Part shown: positions 1 to 5,025 of the stretch, piece after piece | How the letters are laid out: the number at the start of each line of letters is the position of its first letter | How positions within the stretch are numbered: the stretch's first letter is position 1 | NCBI GenBank assembly: GCA_030684415.1 | Contig: JAUXNL010000277.1 | Coordinates: forward strand, 1-6,615 | Source of the DNA: Moraxellaceae bacterium | Lineage (GTDB): Bacteria; Pseudomonadota; Gammaproteobacteria; Pseudomonadales; Moraxellaceae | Reading direction: 5' to 3' | DNA length: 6,615 nt | Translations under genes and position numbers: made by a program | Notes under the pieces: generated by a model | Database searches by the model: none | Told to the model about the DNA's origin: nothing | Seen by the model: the letters and a program-made list of their open reading frames with translations, nothing else

Positions 1-69
1 GGGCATGGCGGGACTCGACAGACGAGCCGCCTCGTGCAGGGCATTGAGAAAGTGGTCGCGGCGAGACAA
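1..69 (-). CDS. 5' end of an unidentified divergent gene (partial, runs off the window)
   Basis: Read on the minus strand, a perfect AGGAGG (bases 80-75) is followed after 5 nt by a TTG codon (69-67) that opens a frame with no stop through the window edge, giving 23 codons that start MSRRDHFLNA. No other start in this stretch has a comparable ribosome site. The start lies 36 bp from tandem palindromic operators and faces a TetR-family gene, the usual layout for a regulator and its divergent target. Too little protein is present to name a family. The frame is short enough to be open by chance, so the call rests mainly on the Shine-Dalgarno site and the context. Confidence 0.45.
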   Translation of the reverse strand, partial: MSRRDHFLNALHEAARLSSPAMP

Positions 70-104
70 GGGCGCCTCCTGGTACGGTCGTGCAACAGTT
101 TTAA

Positions 105-140
105 CATACCGATTGGTATGCGTACATACGCATGGGTATG
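105..140. promoter_or_regulatory. Two tandem operator-like palindromes, probable TetR-family binding sites
   Basis: CATACCGATTGGTATG (105-120) is CATACC-N4-GGTATG, a perfect 6-bp inverted repeat. CATACGCATGGGTATG (125-140) is a second copy with one changed base in the left half. Their centres are 20 bp apart, about two helical turns, so two dimers could bind the same face. TetR-family operators are typically short inverted repeats of this kind next to the regulator gene. TTAACA (101-106) is one base from a -35 consensus and overlaps the first site. On the minus strand TATGTT (108-103) could be a -10 for the divergent gene. Both promoter readings are weak. The assignment to the adjacent regulator is an inference from position. 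Confidence 0.55.
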
Positions 141-176
141 GACTGCGAGTCACAAATCTGGCTTGCAGCGTTTCAG

Positions 177-220
177 GTGAATCACTAGATTCAATCACTT
201 GATTGAATCTAGTGATTCAC
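177..220. repeat. 44-bp near-perfect palindrome in the regulator leader
   Basis: Bases 177-197 and 200-220 are perfect reverse complements (21 bp each), separated only by CT at 198-199. The arm starts GTGAATCACTAGATTCAATC. The palindrome ends 16 nt before the AGGGAG ribosome site of the TetR-family gene, so if transcribed it would form a long A/U-rich hairpin in the 5' leader. It is clearly more AT-rich than its surroundings. It does not share the CATACC operator motif. Its ATTCAATCAC and GTGATT words resemble the hairpin at 6427-6454. It could be a mobile or REP-like hairpin, an operator, or a transcript-stabilising structure. The structure is certain, the function unknown. Confidence 0.85.
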
Positions 221-248
221 CGACGCCGTACCCTTCAGGGAGAGCCTC

Positions 249-911
249 ATGTACCGCATCCGCCCGATCGCCGCCGTAGGAACAGACTCCAGCGCCAGCA
301 CACGTGCCGCCCTCATTGCCGCCGCCACACCGCTGTTTGCCAGCGATGGCTATGAAGCCACACGCACACGCGATATCGCCGACAAGGCCAAAGCCAATGT
401 CGCCGCCATCAACTACCACTTCGGCAGCAAGATGGGCCTGTATCAGGCGGTGATGAAGGCACAGGCCGACCGCATGATCGAAGAGTTCCCGCTGGCAACA
501 GACGCCCTGTCAAGCGCCGCCCCCGAAGAAAGACTGCACTGGCTGGTGCGCAACCTGCTGCGCCGTGTGCTGGTGACCCAGGGCGGCAATCAGCCTACCC
601 GCATGTGTGTGCGCGAATTTGTCGAGCCGACCGAGGCGCTGGACTACATGGTGAAAGAAATCGTCAGCCACCAGTTCGCCATCATGAAACAGGTGGTGGG
701 AGATGTGCTGGGGCGCAAAGCCGATGATGACGAGTTGAATCTGGTCGCAGAAAGCGTGATCAGCCAATGCTTCCACTACGGCATGGCCGAGCCCATGCTG
801 ACCCGGCTCGGTGTGAAAATTCCACGGACGGATGAAGAAATTGATGCGCTTGCTGTGCACATCACCCGCTTCAGCCTAGCTGGCATTGCGGCCGTGCGGG
901 TGCCAGCCTGA
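249..911 (+). CDS. TetR/AcrR-family transcriptional regulator, CecR (YbiH)-like
   Basis: This is a 220-residue one-component repressor-type protein, normal length for the family. The N-terminal DNA-binding domain spans about residues 18-65, with TRAALIAAATPLFASDGYEA followed by the helix-turn-helix and the signature INYHFGSKMGLYQAV (about 54-68). The remainder (about 80-215) would be the ligand-binding and dimerisation domain; it has the look of the CecR C-terminal domain (DUF1956), including REFVEPT and the SQCFHYG segment. The ATG at 249 has AGGGAG at 237-242, 6 nt upstream. The gene lies downstream of two operator-like palindromes and opposite a divergent partial gene, so autorepression and control of that gene are the simplest model. 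The ligand is unknown; acyl-CoA dehydrogenase clusters nearby make an acyl-CoA inducer conceivable, but nothing in the sequence shows it. Confidence 0.9.
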   Translation: MYRIRPIAAVGTDSSASTRAALIAAATPLFASDGYEATRTRDIADKAKANVAAINYHFGSKMGLYQAVMKAQADRMIEEFPLATDALSSAAPEERLHWLVRNLLRRVLVTQGGNQPTRMCVREFVEPTEALDYMVKEIVSHQFAIMKQVVGDVLGRKADDDELNLVAESVISQCFHYGMAEPMLTRLGVKIPRTDEEIDALAVHITRFSLAGIAAVRVPA

Positions 912-986
912 GCACTACCTGGTAAAACGGCAGCGTCAGCATGATGCGCTGTAGATTTATCAAAAAAGAAAACCACGAAAGCCATG

Positions 987-1017
987 AATAAAAACCACGT
1001 TCATAGCGCGTGGCTTT
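987..1017 (-). terminator. Probable intrinsic terminator of the minus-strand operon
   Basis: On the minus strand AAAGCCACG (1017-1009) pairs with CGTGGTTTT (999-991), a 9-bp stem with one G-U wobble and a 9-nt loop, and the U-rich tail continues as TATT. This is a reasonable rho-independent terminator for transcripts coming from the hot-dog gene, although about 310 nt beyond its stop codon. On the plus strand the same hairpin ends in CTTTG, a weaker signal that could still help end the regulator transcript. Confidence 0.45.
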
Positions 1018-1042
1018 GCCTCAGGATTCTTTGGTTTAGCTG

Positions 1043-1108
1043 TCATTCCCGCGAAAGCGGGAAGCCAGTGGCTTAAAAGACTCTGGGTTCCCGCCTTCGC
1101 GGGAATGA
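1043..1108. repeat. REP-type inverted pair (REPIN-like)
   Basis: Two 26-nt arms (1043-1068 and 1083-1108) face each other across 14 nt. Reverse-complementing the right arm matches the left at 24 of 26 positions. Each arm is itself a hairpin of TTCCCGC and GCGGGAA around a 4-nt loop (GAAA or CTTC). The TCATTCCCGCGAA..GCGGGAA core is a common dispersed repeat in Beta- and Gammaproteobacteria. It sits between convergent genes, a usual site for such elements, and may also stabilise 3' ends. Confidence 0.8.
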
Positions 1109-1174
1109 TGAAATAACGAGCAGCCCGCCTTGCCTACCTTCGCGCTCTGACTGGCAAAACCAGCCAGGCGATGA

Positions 1175-1197
1175 CCACGTACACAGGGCGTGGCTTT
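1175..1197. repeat. Second copy of the CCACG..CGTGGCTTT hairpin
   Basis: CCACG (1175-1179) and CGTGG (1189-1193) form a 5-bp stem around a 9-nt loop, followed by CTTT. The same layout, CCACG-N9-CGTGGCTTT, occurs at 995-1017, exactly 180 bp to the left. Bases flanking the stem (ACCACGT on the left, CGTGGCTTTG on the right) are also shared; the loop is not. Unlike the first copy it has no T-tract on either strand, so it is unlikely to terminate alone. Confidence 0.6.
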
Positions 1198-1325
1198 GAA
1201 CAGCGCACTCCTGAGCGTATAGAAAGAATCCAGACGAACAGTGTTCATGCCAAGCCTCCCCACAGTACGGAGAAAGACGTTCAGCCGCTTGCCGCGAACG
1301 GATTCCCCCGCACTCACTGAAACGC

Positions 1326-1790
1326 TCAGACACGCCATAACGCATAACGGGCCTTCATGCTGGCGGCGGTGCCTTCGTCATCACGAATGACGAGATCCAG
1401 CGTCAGGCTGGCACGTCCTTTTTCAGCCAGCCGCTTTAGAAACCCTGCGATGTCAGCCTCTCCCGGTAATGCCACCACCGCCTCAAAGTCTGTGGTCACC
1501 GGCTTATGGAACGAAAATGTCGCATCAGCAATGGCCACCTGACAAGTCCCCAACTCAGCCTCACCCCATAGCGTCAGCAAACACCAACCCGTGATGTTGC
1601 CCAACGCTGAAATGCTGCCCGCGAAACCGGTACCCTTGTCATTGATATTGGCCGCAAGCGGCAGTGCCAAACGCAGCTCACGACCATCAAACGCGGTAAC
1701 ACGCAGTTGCATGGCCGCCGTCAGGGGAATCTGGCCGCGCACGCGCTCCAGCAACGCCTTCGCTGTCTGCAGGGAAGTATCAACCGACAT
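1326..1790 (-). CDS. YiiD_C/MadB-type hot-dog protein (thioesterase-like, possible malonyl-ACP decarboxylase)
   Basis: This 154-residue single-domain protein resembles the C-terminal half of E. coli YiiD (thioesterase-like, hot-dog fold). The signature loop is LPLAANINDKGTGFAGS (about residues 43-59), followed by ALGNITGWCLLTLW in the central helix and the strand FSFHKPVTTDFEA (92-104). Established knowledge: YiiD of E. coli (MadA) and stand-alone relatives (MadB) decarboxylate malonyl-ACP, with a catalytic Asn on this loop; N48 or N50 would be the equivalent here. A true acyl-CoA thioesterase role is the alternative, and the catabolic neighbours slightly favour it. I chose the ATG at 1790 because GAGG (1800-1797) lies 6 nt upstream, the same spacing as in the two preceding genes. 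GTG 1802 and ATG 1796 are in frame but lie before or at this site. It is the last gene of the operon, 8 bp after the nitroreductase stop. Confidence 0.82.
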   Translation of the reverse strand: MSVDTSLQTAKALLERVRGQIPLTAAMQLRVTAFDGRELRLALPLAANINDKGTGFAGSISALGNITGWCLLTLWGEAELGTCQVAIADATFSFHKPVTTDFEAVVALPGEADIAGFLKRLAEKGRASLTLDLVIRDDEGTAASMKARYALWRV

Positions 1791-1798
1791 CACCATCC

Positions 1799-2362
1799 TC
1801 ACTCACCACTCCATGAGCGGACAAACGCGTCAACGGCCAGCGTCGGACGCGGCTTCAGATTACCGCCGGGCATGCCGGCATAAATGAAACCCGCAATCCG
1901 TTCATGGCCCGCGACACCCAATGCCGAACGCACCTGCTCATGCGCGGCCATCGGCCCGGTGCGCCACATCGCGCCATAGCCACCATCGTGCAGGGTCAGC
2001 AAAAAATTCTGGATGGCGGCGCCGGTCGACAACAAAAACTCGTCACGCGGCACTTTAGGGTCATCACGCACAATCGCGATGGCCACGACGATCAGCGGCG
2101 CACGCAGCGGCATTTTTTTAAGCCGCTCGCTCTCGGCGGGCTCCAGTGCAGGATTATCAACACGCGCCGCATGCGCGAATACTTCGCCCAGACGAACCAG
2201 CCCTTCGCCCTCGATCACCAAAAACCGCCAAGGCTGCAACTGGCGATGATCGGGGGCGCACAATGCCGCCGCAAACGCGCTCTTTAAAAGCTCTGGCGGC
2301 GGTGGTGGTGCGGTCAGTACACCGCGTGAACGACGTGTCAACAAAGACTCAAGCGTTTCCAT
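1799..2362 (-). CDS. Nitroreductase family protein, YdjA-like
   Basis: This 187-residue FMN-dependent NAD(P)H oxidoreductase matches the layout of E. coli YdjA (183 residues) closely by eye. Visible motifs: RRS (10-12), expected to hold the FMN phosphate; CAPDHRQLQPWRFLVIEGEG (35-54); RAPLIVVAIA (87-96); the GAAIQNFLL helix (114-122); MWRTGP (132-137), which lies by the flavin; and GFIYAGMP near the C-terminus. Members reduce nitro groups in vitro, but natural substrates are often unknown; in catabolic operons relatives handle enones or quinone-like intermediates. The ATG at 2362 has GAGG 6 nt upstream. Its first 14 bp overlap the end of the upstream oxidoreductase gene, which suggests translational coupling. 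An upstream ATG at 2416 would deepen the overlap to 68 bp, would add residues not seen in the family and lacks this ribosome site. Confidence 0.9.
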   Translation of the reverse strand: METLESLLTRRSRGVLTAPPPPPELLKSAFAAALCAPDHRQLQPWRFLVIEGEGLVRLGEVFAHAARVDNPALEPAESERLKKMPLRAPLIVVAIAIVRDDPKVPRDEFLLSTGAAIQNFLLTLHDGGYGAMWRTGPMAAHEQVRSALGVAGHERIAGFIYAGMPGGNLKPRPTLAVDAFVRSWSGE

Positions 2363-3431
2363 GCTCAACCTCGGGGATGGTGCGGGAAGATGCCGGTGAA
2401 AAATGCGCGCTGACATCCGCCAGTGCCTGATCTGCTTCTTGCATGATGCGCTGCATGATGACGTCTACCGGCACCACATCGCGCACCAGCCCTTGTACCT
2501 GACCAATGAGCTGCACCCCTTTTTCATGATCGCCGTCCAGAATTGCACGCCGCAATTGCAGGGTTGCCGCGCCGAAATAGGCCAGTTGCAAGGTCTGCAT
2601 CAGTCCTTGTTTCAGCACATCGCGTACGATCGACAGCAGCGGACGGCCAAGCTCATTCGCCGCCTGCAAGGCCTTGAAAGCAGCCCTCGGCAATGACAAG
2701 GGCTTTGCGGTGGCTTTTATGGCAGAGGGGGTTTTCATTACCCGGCACGGCATGCCGTCAAAATTTGGGCTGTAGAGTGTTTCGCTTACCGACTTTTCCG
2801 TCACCATTTTCTTGGTATTGGCATGCACAGGGCTTTCTGTTGCGGTAGCAAAGCGCGTCCCCATCGCAATCGCATCTGCCCCCAGCGCCAGCGCGGCGAC
2901 CAGCCCGCCTCCAGTACCAAAACCACCGGTGGCAATGATCGGCAAACCGCTGATACGGCGAATGGCGGGAATCAGCACCAGTGAAGTGACATCGCCTCCA
3001 TGCGCCGCCGCCTCGTGTCCGGTGACAATCAGGCCGTCCACGCCACTGCGCTCGGCGGCCTGTGCATGCTTTTCGTTGACCACAGTCGCCAATACCTTGC
3101 CGCCATAGGCATGCACGCGCTCACAAATCCAGTCGCCTTTGCCCAGCGAAAAATTGAGCACCGCCACTTTTTCTTCAATCGCGATTTCCGCGTTACGTGC
3201 AGCGCCAGGCATGATGAGCGCCACGCCTACCCCGAACGGTTTTTCTGTCAGCGTCCGGGTGCGCCGGATTTCGGCACGGGTTTCATCCGCCGTGAGATGC
3301 CCGACGGCCAGAATGCCAAGCCCACCGGCATTGGAAACGGCAGCGACCAGATCCGCATTTGATACATAGGTCATGCCCGGCGACAGCACGGGATAACGAA
3401 TGCCTAGCAATTCGGTAATACGGGTTTTCAT
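2349..3431 (-). CDS. Nitronate monooxygenase / NPD-family FMN oxidoreductase
   Basis: This 360-residue TIM-barrel flavoprotein belongs to the 2-nitropropane dioxygenase family. Motifs in order: LGIRYPVLSPGM at the N-terminus (9-20), SNAGGLGILAVG (33-44), KPFGVGVAL (64-72), the loop GLIVTGHEAAAHGGD with the family's conserved His at 144, the FMN-phosphate segment ATGGFGTGGGLVAALALGAD (167-186) and AMGTRF (189-194). A further conserved block, DGMPCRVMKT (225-234), precedes a helical C-terminal region with GQVQGLVRDVVPVD (310-323). Characterised relatives oxidise nitronates; others, such as IpdC of actinobacterial steroid-ring catabolism, are flavoenzymes acting on CoA thioesters, and the long C-terminal part here recalls that branch (inference). 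The canonical EAGGH loop reads EAAAH. The ATG at 3431 is preceded by GAGG after 6 nt. It is the first gene of the minus-strand operon and divergent from the dehydrogenase pair. Confidence 0.9.
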   Translation of the reverse strand: MKTRITELLGIRYPVLSPGMTYVSNADLVAAVSNAGGLGILAVGHLTADETRAEIRRTRTLTEKPFGVGVALIMPGAARNAEIAIEEKVAVLNFSLGKGDWICERVHAYGGKVLATVVNEKHAQAAERSGVDGLIVTGHEAAAHGGDVTSLVLIPAIRRISGLPIIATGGFGTGGGLVAALALGADAIAMGTRFATATESPVHANTKKMVTEKSVSETLYSPNFDGMPCRVMKTPSAIKATAKPLSLPRAAFKALQAANELGRPLLSIVRDVLKQGLMQTLQLAYFGAATLQLRRAILDGDHEKGVQLIGQVQGLVRDVVPVDVIMQRIMQEADQALADVSAHFSPASSRTIPEVEHGNA

Positions 3432-3472
3432 GGCGACCTCGCGCACAGACCAGAATGTCGGACCGGGCCTGA

Positions 3473-3557
3473 TTCTAACAGCTTGCTGAAAAACGCCCAT
3501 CCCGGGATTTTTCAGCCCGCGCTGAGTCAAACATGCAAGCGTGATTGATTCGCGACC
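3473..3557 (+). repeat. Dispersed hairpin element, copy A
   Basis: Bases 3473-3502 are identical to the reverse complement of 6505-6534, and 3536-3557 to that of 6421-6442. The parts between are homologous but copy A lacks about 29 nt present in copy B. A perfect 9-bp stem GCTGAAAAA/TTTTTCAGC (3485-3493 with 3508-3516) encloses a loop containing CCCGGG. The element starts 42 bp upstream of the oxidoreductase start codon, and the oxidoreductase frame stays open into it (to 3530), which is why a longer protein could wrongly be called. It must contain or neighbour the operon promoter; TAGAAT on the minus strand (3476-3471) at its edge is a candidate -10. Confidence 0.85.
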
Positions 3558-3720
3558 TGGACAGACCGTCTGAGGTCGGTTGTTCTCCTGAGGCGAGTCG
3601 CTCTCTCGACACCAGATGCTCGTCTGGCATAAGCCACTCTGCTGAGGGCAGCGACGCCCTGAGCGATTCGGACAACCCCCTGAGTGTTTTTGTCACCCCA
3701 CGCAAATAAATCTGATTTTT
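3558..3720. other. Structured non-coding region in the divergent spacer
   Basis: No gene is visible. Several stems can be drawn: CGACC/GGTCG with inner CAGAC/GTCTG (3553-3578); a closing stem GGTTGTTC/GGACAACC (3578-3585 with 3670-3677, one wobble); and inside it CGAG/CTCG (3594-3608), CCAGA/TCTGG (3612-3627) and GCTGAGGGC/GCCCTGAGC (3641-3664, 8 of 9 paired). Together they could fold as a multibranched, cloverleaf-like structure of about 100 nt. It may be the eroded continuation of copy A or the leader of the minus-strand operon. CCTGAG(G)CGA(G/T)TCG occurs twice, at about 3588 and 3658. Folding energy was not computed. Confidence 0.4.
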
Positions 3721-3772
3721 GCTGCCAATGCGGCTGAGCGACGCCGCCATCGGGCGCAAGCGCCGTACTTCC

Positions 3773-3778
3773 TATAAT
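3773..3778 (+). promoter_or_regulatory. Candidate -10 box for the dehydrogenase operon
   Basis: A consensus TATAAT lies 32 bp before the ATG at 3811, which would put the transcript start near 3785 and leave a leader of about 26 nt carrying GAGGT. No good -35 is present at 16-18 bp upstream; that position holds GC-rich sequence including the palindrome GGCGCAAGCGCC (3753-3764). Dependence on an activator, or an operator at the palindrome, is possible but unproven. Confidence 0.45.
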
Positions 3779-3810
3779 CTGCAGGCTCTCTTCATCGCCT
3801 CGAGGTACTC

Positions 3811-5013
3811 ATGGACTTGCACGTCCCGGCCGAAGAACGCGCCTTCCGCGAGGAAGTCCGCGCCTTTCTGGATACTCATCTCACCGCCGACATCCGCTCG
3901 GCTGGCCGTCTGGCCACCTCGGTCTTCGCCGATCCTGAACGCGCCATGGCATGGCAGAAAATCCTGCATGCCAAAGGCTGGGTAGCGCCGCACTGGCCCA
4001 AGCAATATGGCGGCACCGGCTGGAATGTTTCACAACGCGCGATTTTTGCCGAAGAGCTGATCCGGGCTGAAGCACCGCCCCTCATTCCCATGAGCCTGTT
4101 GATGTGTGGCCCCATGCTGATCGGCTGTGGCACAGAAGAGCAGAAAGCGTATTACCTGCCCCGTATCCTCAGTGGCGAAGATTTCTGGTGCCAAGGCTAT
4201 TCCGAACCCGGCGCAGGTTCTGACCTGGCCTCGCTGCAAACCTTTGCCGAAAGTGACGGCGATGACTATGTCATCAACGGCACCAAAATCTGGACCACCT
4301 ACGCCATGTACGCCAACCGCATGTTTGCGCTGGTGCGCACACGGCGCGAGGGCAAGCCACAGGCCGGCATCACCTTCTTGCTGATCGACATGGACACGCC
4401 CGGCATCAAGATCGACCCGATTGTCGGCCTCGATGAAGTGCCGGAGCAGTGCCAGGTTTTCTTCGACAACGTGCGTGTGCCGAAGAAAAACCGCATTGGC
4501 GCTGAAAATGAAGGCTGGACCGTTGCCAAATACCTGCTCATGTTCGAGCGCGGCGGTGCCGAATACGGCCCCGGCCTGCGTGTGCAGATGGAAAAGGTCA
4601 AGCAGATTGCCGCGCAACAAAAAACACCGGCAGGCAATCTCATGCAGGATGAACTCTTCAGCAGCAAGGTCGCACAGGCCGAGATCGACATTCTCGCGCT
4701 GGAGTTCACCGAGAACCGGATCAAGTCTGCACTGGGCGCCGGCAAAGACCCGGGGGCCCTGTCGTCCATGACCAAGATTCTGGGGACCGAGCTGCAACAG
4801 AAAATCACCGAGCTTGCGATTGAGGCCGCCGGCACGGCTGCCCTGATCTGGCAGCCAGCGGCCATCGTGCCCGGCAGTGATATAGAGCCGGTCGGGCCCG
4901 AATATGCCCTGCCTGCCATGGCGAAATATCTGAACACACGCGCCACGTCGATCTATGGCGGTTCCAATGAAGTACAGCGCGGCATTATTGCCAAGCTTGT
5001 CCTTGGCCTCTAA
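3811..5013 (+). CDS. Acyl-CoA dehydrogenase, large (catalytic) subunit, PimC-like
   Basis: This 400-residue FAD-dependent acyl-CoA dehydrogenase introduces an alpha,beta double bond into an acyl-CoA and passes electrons to electron-transfer flavoprotein. The all-helical N-terminal domain (about 5-120) contains WPKQYGGTGW. The middle beta domain carries YSEPGAGSDL (130-139) and NGTKIWTT (156-163), both flavin- and substrate-facing. The C-terminal helical domain starts near 235. At the usual catalytic YEGT position the sequence is YGGSNEVQ (382-389), so the standard Glu is Gly383. MFER places Glu246 where isovaleryl-CoA dehydrogenase-type enzymes and steroid side-chain dehydrogenases have their base. 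Length and motifs match the large subunit of pimeloyl-CoA dehydrogenase-like enzymes. GAGGT (3802-3806) precedes the ATG. The partner subunit follows after 12 bp. The substrate is not readable from the sequence. Confidence 0.92.
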   Translation: MDLHVPAEERAFREEVRAFLDTHLTADIRSAGRLATSVFADPERAMAWQKILHAKGWVAPHWPKQYGGTGWNVSQRAIFAEELIRAEAPPLIPMSLLMCGPMLIGCGTEEQKAYYLPRILSGEDFWCQGYSEPGAGSDLASLQTFAESDGDDYVINGTKIWTTYAMYANRMFALVRTRREGKPQAGITFLLIDMDTPGIKIDPIVGLDEVPEQCQVFFDNVRVPKKNRIGAENEGWTVAKYLLMFERGGAEYGPGLRVQMEKVKQIAAQQKTPAGNLMQDELFSSKVAQAEIDILALEFTENRIKSALGAGKDPGALSSMTKILGTELQQKITELAIEAAGTAALIWQPAAIVPGSDIEPVGPEYALPAMAKYLNTRATSIYGGSNEVQRGIIAKLVLGL

Positions 5014-5025
5014 GGGAGATTGCCT

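Larger units (their letters stand above)
912..1325. other. Non-coding spacer between convergent genes
   Basis: This stretch separates the regulator from the end of the minus-strand operon. Open frames here (for example minus strand 1036-1345) read straight through palindromic repeats and resemble no protein family, so I treat the stretch as non-coding. It contains a hairpin-plus-T-tract (987-1017), a REP-type inverted pair (1043-1108) and a second copy of the first hairpin (1175-1197). A weak stem CAGCG/CGCTG with a further TCA/TGA pairing sits near 930-953, just after the regulator stop, but has no T-tract. In 1200-1325 I see nothing recognisable. Confidence 0.7.

Noticed and set aside
5..202. 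65-codon plus-strand frame at the left edge
   Set aside because: It crosses the operators and half of the long palindrome, is Arg-rich, and has no ribosome site or family resemblance.
177..220. Rho-independent terminator
   Set aside because: The stem is AT-rich with a 2-nt spacer and no T-tract on either side, and it lies directly before a translated gene.
912..1325. CRISPR array suggested by repeated short palindromes
   Set aside because: There are only two facing arms, in inverted rather than direct orientation, with no regular spacers and no cas genes.
1036..1345. Two overlapping minus-strand open frames of 90-100 codons
   Set aside because: They run through the REP-type palindromes, show no domain motif and extend into the end of the hot-dog gene. 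They are best explained as chance openings.
3432..3530. Extended N-terminus of the NPD oxidoreductase starting at 3530 (393 residues)
   Set aside because: The extra 33 residues read through repeat copy A, do not look like the family and lack a good ribosome site. The ATG at 3431 has GAGG at ideal spacing and starts with the family's usual sequence.
4030..4946. Long minus-strand open frames opposite the large dehydrogenase subunit (up to 255 codons)
   Set aside because: They are antisense shadows of a clear acyl-CoA dehydrogenase in GC-rich codons, with no recognisable protein motifs.
5020..5025. TTG start of the small subunit at 5020
   Set aside because: It lies 1 nt from the GGGAG site. 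GTG at 5026 has correct spacing and gives the family's typical beginning.
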